Source: Myxococcota bacterium (GTDB lineage: Bacteria; Myxococcota_A; UBA9160; UBA6930). From it: 61,947 bases of DNA. Shown here piece after piece: positions 15,893 to 25,751 of the stretch (its first letter is position 1; each line of letters begins with the position of its first letter). The position numbers and the translations under genes were made by a program. The stretch covers positions 1 to 61,947 of the forward strand of contig JANQFK010000071.1 of assembly GCA_028277885.1 (NCBI GenBank), read 5' to 3'. The notes under the pieces are model-generated. The model saw only the letters and a program-made list of their open reading frames with translations. It was not told the DNA's origin and made no database searches.

Positions 15893-17397
15893 CGTCTCTC
15901 CCGAGGGGCCCCTCCCCCCTTATGCCACCGCCCTGCCGCCGCTGTCAACGCGAGCCCCCCGACGAGGAGCCCCAGGGCCGGGACGTCACCGAAGCGTAGA
16001 TGGGGGGTGCCCCCCCGGGTGGGGAAGATCTCCACGACGAGGCTTCCGTCCTCGAAGGGCGGCACCTCGGCGACGATCCGGCCGTGGGGATCGATGGCGG
16101 CCGAGATCCCGGTGTTGGCGCCCCGGACCACCCAGCTCCGCAGCTCCACGGCGCGCAGCACGGCGTGCCGGAGGTGCATCTCCGGGTAGCCGGTGGGGCC
16201 GAACCAGGCGTCGTTCGAGAGGTTCACGATCCAGGCGGCGCCGGCCGCGCGGAACCCCCGCATCAGGTCCGGGTAGGTGACCTCGAAGCAGATCGGCGTC
16301 GAGAAGGGAGCCGGGCCCGCCCGGAACACCGTGGCCTCGTCGCCGGGCGCGTAGGGCTCGCCTCTCGCCACCTCGGGCACCAGCGGCGCGAGCGGGCCCG
16401 TCCACGCCGCGTCGCCCTCGGCGATGGGGACCAGGCGCTGCTTCGCGTAGCTCTCCGCGATGCCGCCGCCGGGCGCGAAGAGCAGCACCGCGTTCTCGGG
16501 GCGGCCCGCGCGGGTGCGCGGGGCGCCCGTCACCAGCGGCGCCCCGATCTCGTCGGTGAGGCGCTCGAGCAGCCGGCGCAGCTCGGGCCGGGCGTCGAGG
16601 TCGTCGTCGACCGCGGTCTCGGACCACACCACGACGTCCGGGGCCGACTCCGCCACCACGGCGCGGGTGAGCTTCGCGTGCTCGAGGGTGTTGCGCAGCG
16701 CCGAGCCGGGCTGGAAGCGCTCGGCCTGGGCCACCGAGGCCTGCACCACCGCGACGCGGAAGGGCGGCCCGCCCTCCACGGGTCGGGCCATGCGCAGCGC
16801 GCCGTAGCCCGCGCTCGCGAGCACGAGGAGCGCGGGGAGCCACAGCGGGCGGGCGCTGCGCCGCGCGCCGGCGAGGCCCAGGCCCGCACCGCTCGCCGCC
16901 AGCACGAAGCCGGGCCCCCAGGCGCCGAGCAGCTCGGCGCTCTGGAGGAAGAGCGGCGTGCGCGCCTGGGTGTGGGCGAGGAGCCACCAGGGCACGCCGA
17001 GCAGCACGCTGCGCCCCCACTCCGAGAGGGTCCAGAGGGCGGCGAAGACGAGGGGCGCGGTGAGGGGCCCGGCGCGCCGCCCGAGCCCGGCCCAGAGCGC
17101 CGCCGCGAGCGCGGTGCCGAGGGAGAGCACGGCCACGAAGACGACCACGAAGGCGATCGAGGGCCCGAGGGCGACCTGGTACTCCTCGAGCAGCCCGTGG
17201 AAGAGCCAGCGGAAGACCACCCCGCCCGCCAGGCCGAACTGCGCCCAGGTGACGAGGAATGCCCGCAGCGGGCGCAGGCCCTCGAGAGCGGCGACCAGCG
17301 GCGCCACCACCACGAACCCGAGCGCGCCGAGTCCGATCGGAGGCCACGCCGCCACGGCGAGCACCACCGCGAGGGCGAGGAGCGCGCCGCGTCTCAC
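15889..17397 (-). CDS. lnt: Apolipoprotein N-acyltransferase
   Basis: 502 residues from the GTG at 17397, seven bases after the MFS stop. Six or so hydrophobic segments occupy 1-200, followed by the periplasmic nitrilase-like domain. The catalytic triad is intact: Glu260 (VVWSET), Lys319 (YAKQRLVP) and Cys370 (TPICFEVTYPD). It attaches the third acyl chain to the N-terminal Cys of lipoproteins in the inner membrane. The window encodes several lipoproteins that would be clients. Oddity: its stop overlaps the start of a CGLG-tagged secreted protein (ATGA), so the two are translationally coupled. Confidence 0.93.
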   Translation of the reverse strand: MRRGALLALAVVLAVAAWPPIGLGALGFVVVAPLVAALEGLRPLRAFLVTWAQFGLAGGVVFRWLFHGLLEEYQVALGPSIAFVVVFVAVLSLGTALAAALWAGLGRRAGPLTAPLVFAALWTLSEWGRSVLLGVPWWLLAHTQARTPLFLQSAELLGAWGPGFVLAASGAGLGLAGARRSARPLWLPALLVLASAGYGALRMARPVEGGPPFRVAVVQASVAQAERFQPGSALRNTLEHAKLTRAVVAESAPDVVVWSETAVDDDLDARPELRRLLERLTDEIGAPLVTGAPRTRAGRPENAVLLFAPGGGIAESYAKQRLVPIAEGDAAWTGPLAPLVPEVARGEPYAPGDEATVFRAGPAPFSTPICFEVTYPDLMRGFRAAGAAWIVNLSNDAWFGPTGYPEMHLRHAVLRAVELRSWVVRGANTGISAAIDPHGRIVAEVPPFEDGSLVVEIFPTRGGTPHLRFGDVPALGLLVGGLALTAAAGRWHKGGGAPRERR

Positions 17398-17404
17398 GCG
17401 GGCG

Positions 17405-18712
17405 TCACGCCGTGGCGGCGCCGAGGTCGCGCCGCAGGTGCCGCGCCGCCAGCACGAAGTGCAGCGCGGCCCAGACGCTCATCACACCGACCACCCACAG
17501 CATCGACCAGCGCACCGCCTCCACGCCCTCGGCCGCGAAGACCGCGTCGTTGAGGAAGCCCACCACCTGGGGCCCCAGGCCCAGGCCGATCAGGTTCAGC
17601 ACGAAGAGGAAGATGGCCGACGCCACGGCGCGCATGCGCAGCCCCACCAGGCCCTGCACGGTGGAGAAGGCGGGGCCCAGCCACATGGCTCCGATCAGGG
17701 TCGACCCGATGGAGAACAGCAGCGCGGCACGCGGCTCCGGCCAGAGCAGGAAGAGCGCCGCGAAGGGCAGCGCCGCCACCGACGCGATGGCGGGCATCCA
17801 CACCGACCAGCGCGGGTCGCGGGCGCCGAGGCGATCGCTGATCCAGCCCCCCGAGAGCGCGCCCACGGGCCCGGCCAGGCCGGTGATGATCCCCAGCCAG
17901 GTGCCGGTCTCGCCCGTCCCCATCTCGTGCACGCGGATCAGGAAGGTGGGCGACCAGATCGCCACCCCGTAGCCCGCGAAGGACATGAAGGCGCCGGCGA
18001 GAGCGAGCTGGCGGAAGGAGCGCAGCCGCCACAGCGTGCGCAGCACGTCGCCCGTGGAGGGCGCCTCGGACTGCTCGGGCTCCTCGCGGATCCCCTCGGC
18101 GCCGCCCCGGCGCGGCTCGCGCACCGTGAAGCGCAGCACCAGGGCGAGGGCGATCCCGGGCAGGCCCACCACGAAGAAGGCGACGCGCCAGCCGAAGAAC
18201 TCGTTGATCCAGCCGCCGGCGAGGTAGCCGAACATGATGCCGACGTGGATCCCCATGGCGTAGATGCCGAGGGCCGTGGCGCGGCGCTCCGGCGGGAAGT
18301 AGTCGGAGATGAGCGAGTGGGCGGGCGGGCTGCAGGCCGCCTCGCCGATCCCCACCCCGATGCGCGCCAGGGCCAGCTGCCAGAACGCGCGGCTGAGCCC
18401 CGACACCGCCGTCATGGCGCTCCAGACCGCGAGCCCCAGGGCGATGATGTCGCGCCGCACCCCGCGGTCCGCCCAGGCCGCGATGGGGATCCCGGCGAAG
18501 GTGTAGAAGAGCGCGAAGGCGAAGCCCGTCAGGAACCCCATCTGGGTGTCCGTGGCACCCAGCTCCAACCGGATCGGCTCGAGCAGGATCGAGAGGATCT
18601 GGCGGTCGATGAAGTTGAAGACGTAGACGACGAACAGCACGCCCAGCACGTAGCGGGCGTAGCCCGGCGTCACCTCGGGCTCGGCTTCGCCGGGCGGCAG
18701 CGAGGTCGCCAT
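17405..18712 (-). CDS. MFS transporter, spinster-like
   Basis: 435 residues with twelve predicted membrane segments. The MFS signature between TM2 and TM3 is modified (AWADRGVRRDIIALGLAVWSAMTAVSGLS), and VYVFNFIDRQILSILLEPIRLELGATDTQMG is typical of the spinster-like subfamily, as are GIGEAACSPPAHSLISDYFPPERRATALG and GWRVAFFVVGLPGI. The substrate is unknown; relatives are linked to lipid or drug export. It lies between purC (26 bases upstream) and lnt (7 bases downstream) on the minus strand, likely one transcript. Confidence 0.92.
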   Translation of the reverse strand: MATSLPPGEAEPEVTPGYARYVLGVLFVVYVFNFIDRQILSILLEPIRLELGATDTQMGFLTGFAFALFYTFAGIPIAAWADRGVRRDIIALGLAVWSAMTAVSGLSRAFWQLALARIGVGIGEAACSPPAHSLISDYFPPERRATALGIYAMGIHVGIMFGYLAGGWINEFFGWRVAFFVVGLPGIALALVLRFTVREPRRGGAEGIREEPEQSEAPSTGDVLRTLWRLRSFRQLALAGAFMSFAGYGVAIWSPTFLIRVHEMGTGETGTWLGIITGLAGPVGALSGGWISDRLGARDPRWSVWMPAIASVAALPFAALFLLWPEPRAALLFSIGSTLIGAMWLGPAFSTVQGLVGLRMRAVASAIFLFVLNLIGLGLGPQVVGFLNDAVFAAEGVEAVRWSMLWVVGVMSVWAALHFVLAARHLRRDLGAATA

Positions 18713-18737
18713 GGAGCGCGGGGGCGCCGGCGGGCGC

Positions 18738-19703
18738 CTAGAGGCCCAGGTTCCGCCGGATGCGCGCCTCGGGCGGATCCACGTCGGGCACGAAGGAGCT
18801 GCCCGTGATGCGCTCGTAGGCCTCGATGTAGCGGCGCGCCGCCTCGCAGCGCACGTCGTCCGGGAGCTCCGGCGGCGTGCCCTCGCCCCGGTAGCCGCGC
18901 TCCTGCACCAGCCAGCGCCGCACGTACTCCTTGTCGAGGGCCTGCGGGTCGAGCCCCTCGGAGAGCGCCTTCTCGTAGCTGTCGCGGTACCAGTAGCGCG
19001 AGGAGTCCGGCGTGTGGATCTCGTCGATCACCACGAGGTCGCCCTTCTCGTCGAGCCCGAGCTCGTACTTGGTGTCCACCAGGATCAGGCCGCGGCTCGC
19101 GGCCCACTCCTGGCCGGCGGCGAAGAGCGTCCGGGTGAGGGCCTCGGCGCGATCGAAGAGATCCTCGGAGAGCGTCCCCCGGGCGATGATCTCGGCGCGG
19201 GAGGTGAGCTCGTCGTGCTCGCCCTTGGGCGCCTTGGTGGTGGGCGTGAGGAGCGACGCGGGCAGCTTCTCGTGCTTCTTCAGGCCCTCCGGGAGCTGGT
19301 GGCCGCAGTAGGTGCGCTCGCCCTTCTCGTAGGCGGTCCAGATCGAGGTCGAGGTGACGCCGGTGAGGTAGCCGCGGAACACGAACTCCACGGGCAGCAG
19401 CTTGCACTCCCGTACCACCGAGACGTTCGGGTCCGGCACCTCGAGCACGTGGTTCGGCGCGAGGTCCTTCGTCTTCTCGAACCACCAGGCGGCGATCTGG
19501 TTCAGCACCTGGCCCTTCAGCGGGATCGTTCCCACCACCACGTCGAAGCAGCTCACCCGGTCCGTCACCACGATGGTGCGCTGGCCCGAGCGGACGTAGC
19601 TGTCGCGCACCTTCCCCTCGATGCGCTCCCCGAGCTCGGGGTAGTCGGTGCTCGCGAGGGTGTGGGGGCACAGGTCCCGAAGCAGGGTCGTGTCGATTCC
19701 CAA
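18738..19703 (-). CDS. purC: Phosphoribosylaminoimidazole-succinocarboxamide synthase
   Basis: 321 residues. The start is a TTG at 19703 with an excellent Shine-Dalgarno (AAGGAGAG, 6 bases away); the longer frame from 19751 adds an Arg-rich segment unlike the family. The SAICAR synthetase signatures are present: [49 protein letters not shown] and [12 protein letters not shown]. It catalyses ATP-dependent joining of aspartate to CAIR in purine synthesis. The length fits the longer PurC type found in yeast and some bacteria. It follows lysA by 19 bases. Confidence 0.96.
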   Translation of the reverse strand: MGIDTTLLRDLCPHTLASTDYPELGERIEGKVRDSYVRSGQRTIVVTDRVSCFDVVVGTIPLKGQVLNQIAAWWFEKTKDLAPNHVLEVPDPNVSVVRECKLLPVEFVFRGYLTGVTSTSIWTAYEKGERTYCGHQLPEGLKKHEKLPASLLTPTTKAPKGEHDELTSRAEIIARGTLSEDLFDRAEALTRTLFAAGQEWAASRGLILVDTKYELGLDEKGDLVVIDEIHTPDSSRYWYRDSYEKALSEGLDPQALDKEYVRRWLVQERGYRGEGTPPELPDDVRCEAARRYIEAYERITGSSFVPDVDPPEARIRRNLGL

Positions 19704-19722
19704 GGTGGCTCTCCTTCGGCCC

Positions 19723-20985
19723 TCACGGGGAGGGCGGGATGGACTCTCCACGGATCAGATCGTCGAGGGACTGTCGCCCCCGGGCCAGGTGGGCCTTGCC
19801 GCCGGTCACGAGCACCTCGGCGGCGAGCGGCTTCGAGTTGTAGTTCGACCCCATGGCGAACGCGTAGGCGCCGGCGAGCCCGATCACCAGCCGGTCGCCC
19901 ACCCGGGCCTCGGGCAGGCGCTCGCTGCGCACGATGCCGCCGTCCTCCTGGGTGAAGATGTCGCCGGACTCGCACAGCGGGCCGCCCACCACCACCTCCT
20001 GCTCGGGGCGCGGCGCGTCGTCGCCGTCGGCGGGCGAGATCGCCATGGGGTGGCGCGCGCCGTACAGGATCGGGCGGGCCAGGTTGTTGAAGCCGGCGTC
20101 GAGCAGGTAGAAGAGGTTCCCGCCCTGGCGCTTCACGGCGCGGATCTCCGCCACCAGCACGCCGGCCTCGGCCACCAGGTAGCGTCCGGGCTCGATCTCG
20201 AGCCGCACCGCGTGGCCGACCTCGCCCTCGAGGCGCTTGCGGGTCTCGTCCCAGAGCCGGAAGTAGGCGTCGAGGTCGATGCGCGCGTCGCCGGGCTCCA
20301 CCGGGACGGGCAGCCCGCCGCCAGCGCTGATCATGCGCAGCCCGGGCCCCACCCGGCGCGCAAACCCTTCCACCGCGTGGCACACCCGGCCCAGGTGCTC
20401 CATGTCCGTGCCCGAGCCGATGTGGACGTGGACCCCCACCACCCGCAGGTCGTGACGCGCGGCGCGCTCGAGCACGTCGCCGAGCTGCTCGTGCCAGATG
20501 CCGTGCTTCGACTGCTCGCCGCCGGTGTTCGTCTTGCGGCTGTGGCCGTGGCCGAAGCCCGGGTTGATGCGCAGGACGATCTGCGCGCCCGGTGCCCGCT
20601 CGCCGTACTGGTCGATCATGTCCGGCGAGCCACAGTTCACCGGGACGCCGTGCTCGAGGACGGCCTCGAGGGAGTCGCGGTCGAAGATGTCCGCGCAGTA
20701 GAGGATGGGCGGCGGGTCGCCCTGGGTGGCGTAGCCGGCGGCCATGGCCCGATGGATCTCGCCGGCGGAGACGGCGTCCACCAGCACGCCATGGCGGCGG
20801 CACAGGTCGAGGATGGCGAGGTTCGAGCACGCCTTCTGGGCGTAGCGCACCACGTCGAAGCGGCGCAGCTCGCGGATGCGCTCGACGACCACCTCGGCGT
20901 CGTAGACGAAGGTGGGGGTGCCGAAGTCGCGCACCAGGTCTGCCACGGGCACGCCCGCGATGCGCGTCACCAGGGGGCCGGACAT
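19723..20985 (-). CDS. lysA: Diaminopimelate decarboxylase
   Basis: 420 residues from the ATG at 20985. It converts meso-diaminopimelate to lysine. The PLP-binding lysine is K51 ([14 protein letters not shown]). Other family motifs are [30 protein letters not shown] with the dimer-interface Cys, and [28 protein letters not shown] box lies 6 bases before the ATG, with no Shine-Dalgarno, so a leaderless mRNA is predicted. purC follows closely. The UGPase gene upstream ends 32 bases before. Confidence 0.95.
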   Translation of the reverse strand: MSGPLVTRIAGVPVADLVRDFGTPTFVYDAEVVVERIRELRRFDVVRYAQKACSNLAILDLCRRHGVLVDAVSAGEIHRAMAAGYATQGDPPPILYCADIFDRDSLEAVLEHGVPVNCGSPDMIDQYGERAPGAQIVLRINPGFGHGHSRKTNTGGEQSKHGIWHEQLGDVLERAARHDLRVVGVHVHIGSGTDMEHLGRVCHAVEGFARRVGPGLRMISAGGGLPVPVEPGDARIDLDAYFRLWDETRKRLEGEVGHAVRLEIEPGRYLVAEAGVLVAEIRAVKRQGGNLFYLLDAGFNNLARPILYGARHPMAISPADGDDAPRPEQEVVVGGPLCESGDIFTQEDGGIVRSERLPEARVGDRLVIGLAGAYAFAMGSNYNSKPLAAEVLVTGGKAHLARGRQSLDDLIRGESIPPSP

Positions 20986-20991
20986 GGCCGG

Positions 20992-20997
20992 AGAGTA
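20992..20997 (-). promoter_or_regulatory. TACTCT -10-like box, predicted leaderless start of lysA
   Basis: Minus-strand TACTCT, 6 bases before the ATG at 20985, in the short gap after the UGPase stop. No Shine-Dalgarno is visible between them. Confidence 0.5.
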
Positions 20998-21017
20998 ACC
21001 CGTCTGCGGAGCCGCCT

Positions 21018-22421
21018 CTAGACGCTCGCCCGGGTTTCTCCCGCGAGGGTGGTGCCGTCGGGGATGCGCGCGGCGGCGTCCGCGTCGGTGCTCACCTCCA
21101 CCTCGCCCTCGCAGGCGACCCCGCGCCCGAACACGACGTCGCCGCGCACGCGCAGGCGCCGGCAGCGCACCAGGGAGGGCGGGCCGTGGGGGAAGCGCGC
21201 CTCGAGCTCGGGCACGGTGGCGTAGTGGGCCGGGTCGAGGTCCACGAGCAGCGGGGCGTCGCCGCGCTCCGGCGCCGGCACCACGCGCTCCTCGGCGTCG
21301 AGCACGAAGGCGTCGGAGCGCACCGCGAGCAGGTCGCTCGTGGTCTTCACCGGCGCGAAGCGGGCGGCGGGCACGCGCAGCGCCCGGGCCCCGGCGAACA
21401 CCGAGATCGCCGCCCCCATGGCGGTCTCGAGCTGGATCACCGGGGTGGAGCCGCGGTCCTCGGGGTCGACGCGCTTGCGGTTCACGATGAGCGGCAGGCC
21501 CAGGATGCCGTCGCGCTCGTCCAGCGCCGCGGCCAGGGCGTCGAGGTCGAGCCACAGGTTGTTGGTGTTGAAGTAGCGGTGCCGCGAGACGTCCTGGAAG
21601 TGCTCGAGGTCGGCCTCGGGGCACTGGGCCACCTCGCGCAGCACCAGGCGGCCGTCGGCGGTGCGCGCCAGGTGCCCGCCCTTGCGGTGGGCCGGGGTGC
21701 GGTCGCAGACCTCCATGGCGAAGGGCGCCCCCGACGCCGCGAACCAGCCCAGGATCCCCGGATCGAGGACGGCGCCCAGGTTGTCGGCGTTGGAGACGAA
21801 GGCCCAGCGCGTTCCGCTGCCGCGCAGGGCCTCGAGCACGCCCGAGGTGATGAGGGCGGTGTAGAGGTCGCCGTGGCCCGGCGGACACCACTCGTACTCG
21901 GGGCGGGCGGGCCAGCTCACGGGCTCGAGGCTCACCGCGTCGATGCGCGGCACCTTGTGCTGGAGGAAGTCGGCGGGCAGGTCGCCGGCCAGGCCGGGGT
22001 GGCGCGCCAGCACCGCGAGGGAGTCGTCCCGGGTGCGGAAGCTGTCCATCAGCACCAGGGGCACCCGGGCGCCGCTGCCGGCGCGCAGTCGCAGCACCTG
22101 GCGCGCGATCACGTCGAGGAAGCAGAGGTCGCCCTTCACGGGCAGGAGCGACTTCGCCCGGGTCATGCCCATGCTGGTGCCGAGCCCGCCGTTCAGCTTG
22201 ATCACCACCGAGCGCGCGAGCTCCGCGGCGCCGCGCTCGTCGGCTCCGGCGAGATCGGCGAAGTCCTCCACGGCCTCCACCGGCGAGATCTCGCTCTCGG
22301 GCAGCATCCCCTGCTCGCCCGCGCCGAGCTGCTCGAACTGGGAGCGGAAGGTCCGGATCGCGAGATCCGGGAGGCCCTCCTTGCGCATCTTGGTCTCGTG
22401 GGGGCCGAAGTCCGCCGCCAC
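21018..22421 (-). CDS. UTP-glucose-1-phosphate uridylyltransferase, eukaryotic (UDPGP) type
   Basis: 467 residues from the GTG at 22421, three bases after the aminopeptidase stop. The nucleotide-binding loop VIKLNGGLGTSMGMTRAKSLLPVK and the sugar-binding HGDLYTAL, FVSNADNLGAVLD, KGGHLAR and FNTNNLWLDL motifs are those of the PF01704 family found in eukaryotes, not of the short bacterial GalU. A C-terminal beta-helix (RLRVRGDVVFGRGVACEGEVEV) is present. It makes UDP-glucose for envelope polysaccharides. The eukaryotic-type enzyme does occur in some bacteria. Confidence 0.93.
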   Translation of the reverse strand: MAADFGPHETKMRKEGLPDLAIRTFRSQFEQLGAGEQGMLPESEISPVEAVEDFADLAGADERGAAELARSVVIKLNGGLGTSMGMTRAKSLLPVKGDLCFLDVIARQVLRLRAGSGARVPLVLMDSFRTRDDSLAVLARHPGLAGDLPADFLQHKVPRIDAVSLEPVSWPARPEYEWCPPGHGDLYTALITSGVLEALRGSGTRWAFVSNADNLGAVLDPGILGWFAASGAPFAMEVCDRTPAHRKGGHLARTADGRLVLREVAQCPEADLEHFQDVSRHRYFNTNNLWLDLDALAAALDERDGILGLPLIVNRKRVDPEDRGSTPVIQLETAMGAAISVFAGARALRVPAARFAPVKTTSDLLAVRSDAFVLDAEERVVPAPERGDAPLLVDLDPAHYATVPELEARFPHGPPSLVRCRRLRVRGDVVFGRGVACEGEVEVSTDADAAARIPDGTTLAGETRASV

Positions 22422-22424
22422 GGC

Positions 22425-23741
22425 TCAAGCCCGCGCGGCCAGGAAGGCGCCGAGCACGTCGATCATCGGCGCGACGTCGGCGCTGCCCGCCATCTCCCGG
22501 CAGGAGTGCATGGAGAGCATGGGGTTGCCGACGTCCACGGTGGGGACGCCGACCCGCGCCGCGCTGATGGGGCCGATGGTGGAGCCGCAGGCAAGGTCGC
22601 TGCGCGTCACGAAGTGCTGGCAGGCGGCGTCGCGCTCCCGGCAGAGCGCCGCGAAGGCGCCGGCGGTTTCGGCGTCGCTCGCGTAGGCCTGGTTGGCGTT
22701 CACCTTGATGACCGGGCCGCCGCCGATCACCGGCCGGTGGCCGGGCTCGTGGCGGTCCGCGTAGTTGGGGTGGACGGCGTGGGCCATGTCGGCGGAGACC
22801 AGCATGGAGCGGGCCACGGCGCGCTCGAGGGCCTGGGGGGTGGGCTCCTTCACCGCCGTCACGCTGCGCGCCAGCACGTCCCGGAGCAGCGTGCCGCCGG
22901 CGCCCTGGGCGCTGCGGCTCCCCACCTCCTCGTGGTCGTAGAGCACGATCATGCGCGTGGCGGGGCCGGGCTCGACCTCGGCGGCGGCCAGCAGCGCCGT
23001 CACCGCCGCATGGCACGAGGCCAGGTTGTCGAGGCGCGGCGCGTGGACGAACTCGCCCCGGGCGCCGGACACGCAGGAGGGCTGCACGTCGTAGGCCATC
23101 AGGTCGAAGGCGCGCAGGTCCCCGGGCTCGACCCCCGCGATCCCCGCGGCGTGCAGCTCCGTGGCGAGCAGCTCGGCGAGGGCGGGGCCCTCGGCCAGGC
23201 CGAGCAGCGGAGCCAGGTGCTGCTGGGCGTTCAGCTTGAGCCCCTCCTTCACGCTGCGGTCGAGGTGGATGGCGAGGTTCGGAACGCGCAGCAGCGGGCG
23301 CCCGAAGTCCACCAGCGCACTGCGCAGTGCGCCCCCGGACTCGAAGCGAACGCGGCCGGCCAGGGAGAGGTCCCGGTCGAGCCAGGTGTGGAGCAGCACG
23401 CCGCCGTAGGGCTCCACGGCGAGCTGCTGGTAGCCGTGGGCGGCGACGTCGGCCACGGGCTTCACGCGCAGGTTCGGCGAGTCGGTGTGGGCGCCGATCA
23501 CGCGGTAGCCCCCCTCGGCGGGCGGGCCCGAGCCGATCTGGAAGGCGGCCAGGGAGCCGTCGCCGCGCACCACGTAGCGCCGGGCGCCGGGCTCGAAGTG
23601 CCACAGCTCCTTCTCCGAGAGGGAGCGGAAGCCGCCGGCCTCGAGCCGGCGCACGCTCTCGGCCACGGCGTGGTAGGGCGTGGGCGAGCGGTCGATGTAG
23701 GCGAGCAGGTCCGCGACGAGGTCGACCGTCGGCTCGCTCAT
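22425..23741 (-). CDS. M18-family (aspartyl-type) aminopeptidase
   Basis: 438 residues from the ATG at 23741, two bases after the acyl-CoA dehydrogenase stop. It is a cytoplasmic zinc aminopeptidase releasing acidic N-terminal residues. Family motifs are IGAHTDSPNLRVKP (first metal His and Asp), APRLDNLASC, LYDHEEVGSRSAQGA (catalytic Glu and metal ligand), VSADMAHAVHPNY and VDVGNPMLSMHSCREM (C-terminal metal His). The length matches bacterial ApeB-type enzymes. Confidence 0.94.
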   Translation of the reverse strand: MSEPTVDLVADLLAYIDRSPTPYHAVAESVRRLEAGGFRSLSEKELWHFEPGARRYVVRGDGSLAAFQIGSGPPAEGGYRVIGAHTDSPNLRVKPVADVAAHGYQQLAVEPYGGVLLHTWLDRDLSLAGRVRFESGGALRSALVDFGRPLLRVPNLAIHLDRSVKEGLKLNAQQHLAPLLGLAEGPALAELLATELHAAGIAGVEPGDLRAFDLMAYDVQPSCVSGARGEFVHAPRLDNLASCHAAVTALLAAAEVEPGPATRMIVLYDHEEVGSRSAQGAGGTLLRDVLARSVTAVKEPTPQALERAVARSMLVSADMAHAVHPNYADRHEPGHRPVIGGGPVIKVNANQAYASDAETAGAFAALCRERDAACQHFVTRSDLACGSTIGPISAARVGVPTVDVGNPMLSMHSCREMAGSADVAPMIDVLGAFLAARA

Positions 23742-23743
23742 CG

Positions 23744-25471
23744 CTAGGGCGCCAGCTCCACGATCTTCTCGCAGCGCTCGACCCGGGCCACGGTGCCCTC
23801 GGCGATGCGCCGGGCGTTGGCCTCGATCTCGAGGGAGGTGCGGTTGATCCACGAGGCCGCCAGGTCGAGGCGGCGCTCGTCGGCGCGGGCCTGCTTGAGC
23901 AGCTCGGTGCCGACGATCACGTCCACCACGGCGTCGGCCAGGAGCTTCGCGCACAGCAGCGCGTAGCTGAAGTCCGACATCAGCGCGCCCGACGCGCCGA
24001 GGATCTTCTCGATGCCACCGCGGACCTTGGACGCGTACTCGTCGAGGGGCGGCTCGTGGAACTCGTCGAGCTCCTTGCGCAGCTCCTCCACCACCACGAA
24101 CAGCGCCCCCTTGCCGATCTCCTTGAGCGCGAAGGAGACCTGGATCTCCGAGGTTCCCTCGTAGATCGTGGTGATGATGGCGTCGTTGTGGAGCTTGCCC
24201 ACGGTGGACTCGGCCATGAAGCCGAGGCCCCCGTGCACCTGGATCGCCTGGCGGGTGATGTGGTCGCAGTTCTCCGTGGCGAGGTACTTGGCGAGGGGGG
24301 TCAGCAGGCGGATGCGGGTCTCGTTGCGCTCGAAGGTCTTCTCGAGCTCGTTGCGCTCCACCTCGGCCAGCTCCTCGTCCGAGTCGAGGCGCCGGCGGAT
24401 GGCGCGGTTCACGTCCACCAGGGTGCAGGTGCGGTAGAGCAGCGCGCGGCTGCCCTCGAGGGCGAGCACCATGCGGGCCAGCATGTTCTTCATCAGCGGC
24501 TGGTCGCCGATGGGGATGCCGAACTGCCTGCGCTCCCGCGAGTAGCGCACCGCCTCGGAGAGCGCGGCCTCGGCGATGCCGATGCCCTGGGCCGCCACGC
24601 CGAGGCGCGCGTTGTTCATCAGGTCGAGCATGGCCTTGAAGCCGTCGCCCTTCACGCCGATGCGCCAGGCCTTGGCATCGTCGAAGCGCATGGCGGCGGT
24701 GGGCGAGCCGTGGATGCCGAGCTTCTCCTCGAGCCGCTCGACGTGCACCCCGTTCTTCGTGCCGTCGGGCAGCGTCCGCGGGCACAGGTACAGGGACAGC
24801 CCGCGGGTCGTGCCCTTGCTCTCCTCGAAGGTGTCGTCGTCCCGGGCCAGCACCAGGTGGACCTGGCTGCCGCCGTTGGTGATCCAGATCTTCTCGCCGT
24901 TGATGCGGATCTCGCCGTCCTTCTCCGTGGCGCGGGTCGTGATCGCACCGAGGTCCGAGCCCGCCTGGGGCTCGGTGAGGTCCATGGAGCCCTGGAGCTC
25001 GCCCGAGGCGAAGCGCGGCAGGTACTGGCGCTTGAGGTCCTCGGGGGCGTACTTCTGGATGTCCTCGGCGACCCCCGCCTGGAGACCCACGACCGTCATC
25101 AGGCCCCCGTCGGCCCGGGAGATCATCTGGAGCACGATGTTGGCGACGAAGGCCGGCAGCTCCACGCCCTCGTACTCCTCGAGCACGCCGAAGGAGACGA
25201 TCCCGGCGTCGCGCAGCTTCGCGTAGCCGTTGGCGACGTGGGGCGGATGGATCACCTCGTCGTCCTCGAGACGCGCGTGGTCGTACCAGCCCTCGCGGGC
25301 CTCGGGCTCGATGCTCTCGCAGATCTCGGCCACGGTCTCGAGGACGCCGCGCAGTGCGTCGCGCTCCGCCTCGACGTCCACGCCCTCGCCCTTGGTGAGC
25401 CGGAACAGCTCGTCCCAGGGCACCAGGCGGTCGTGGTACAGGAGGATGGAGTCGCTGAGGTAGGAGCCCAC
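23744..25471 (-). CDS. Acyl-CoA dehydrogenase, large (DmdC/AcdA-like) type
   Basis: 575 residues. The GTG at 25471 with GGAGGGA Shine-Dalgarno begins GSYLSDSILLYHDRLVPWDELF, the usual N-terminus of this long subfamily. The FAD and substrate segments are present (QGSMDLTEPQAGSDLGAI, KIWITNGGSQVHL, QVHGGLGFMAESTVGKLHND), and the catalytic Glu is in ITTIYEGTSEIQ. A C-terminal helical extension (about 480-575) distinguishes it from standard 380-residue enzymes and resembles 3-methylmercaptopropionyl-CoA dehydrogenase-type proteins. The actual acyl substrate is not predictable. A good promoter (TTGTAG-N16-TACGTT) lies upstream. It heads a long minus-strand gene run. Confidence 0.93.
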   Translation of the reverse strand: MGSYLSDSILLYHDRLVPWDELFRLTKGEGVDVEAERDALRGVLETVAEICESIEPEAREGWYDHARLEDDEVIHPPHVANGYAKLRDAGIVSFGVLEEYEGVELPAFVANIVLQMISRADGGLMTVVGLQAGVAEDIQKYAPEDLKRQYLPRFASGELQGSMDLTEPQAGSDLGAITTRATEKDGEIRINGEKIWITNGGSQVHLVLARDDDTFEESKGTTRGLSLYLCPRTLPDGTKNGVHVERLEEKLGIHGSPTAAMRFDDAKAWRIGVKGDGFKAMLDLMNNARLGVAAQGIGIAEAALSEAVRYSRERRQFGIPIGDQPLMKNMLARMVLALEGSRALLYRTCTLVDVNRAIRRRLDSDEELAEVERNELEKTFERNETRIRLLTPLAKYLATENCDHITRQAIQVHGGLGFMAESTVGKLHNDAIITTIYEGTSEIQVSFALKEIGKGALFVVVEELRKELDEFHEPPLDEYASKVRGGIEKILGASGALMSDFSYALLCAKLLADAVVDVIVGTELLKQARADERRLDLAASWINRTSLEIEANARRIAEGTVARVERCEKIVELAP

Positions 25472-25531
25472 GGGGTCCCTCCGGCGTCGGATCGGATCGT
25501 CCCATCGATCCGCGGGTGAAAAGAAGGCCCG

Positions 25532-25559
25532 AACGTACCCGAGGCCGGGGTGACTACAA
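25532..25559 (-). promoter_or_regulatory. Sigma-70-type promoter of acyl-CoA dehydrogenase gene
   Basis: Minus strand: TTGTAG (25559-25554), 16-base spacer, TACGTT (25537-25532). The leader to the GTG at 25471 is about 54 bases and contains GGAGGGA. It is one of the best-formed -35/-10 pairs in the window. Confidence 0.55.
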
Positions 25560-25624
25560 GTCCGCGGCCTTGCGCCTCGGGCTGCCGGCGCAGGCGCAGG
25601 CAACGACCGCGAGCGCGGCTTTTT

Positions 25625-25640
25625 CGCGAACCCTTTCGCG
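25625..25640. repeat. Inverted repeat CGCGAA-CCCT-TTCGCG in divergent intergenic region
   Basis: A perfect 6-bp dyad in the 280-base gap between the divergent acyl-CoA dehydrogenase and PEP-CTERM genes, just after a T5 run (25620-25624) preceded by GC-rich CCGCGAGCGCGG. It could be an operator or a terminator remnant. Nothing else was seen in the gap. Confidence 0.35.
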
Positions 25641-25751
25641 GGCCTCGGGGCACTCACTCGAGACGGCACTCCCGCGCGGCTTCTCGGAAGCTCCCGCGCC
25701 GGGCGGGACCTGCCGCCGAGTTGCACACCCGAGAGCACGGAGAGACGAGCG

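Noticed and set aside
19723..23604. 1293-residue minus-strand open frame across lysA, UGPase and M18 genes
   Set aside because: Only its last 420 residues (lysA) are real; the rest is Arg/Pro-rich antisense-frame shadow typical of high-GC DNA, with two recognised genes on the same strand in another frame.
25680..25751. Sigma-54 site before the PEP-CTERM gene at 25752
   Set aside because: TTGCA is present near 25720 but the -24 GG is not at the required 10-base distance.
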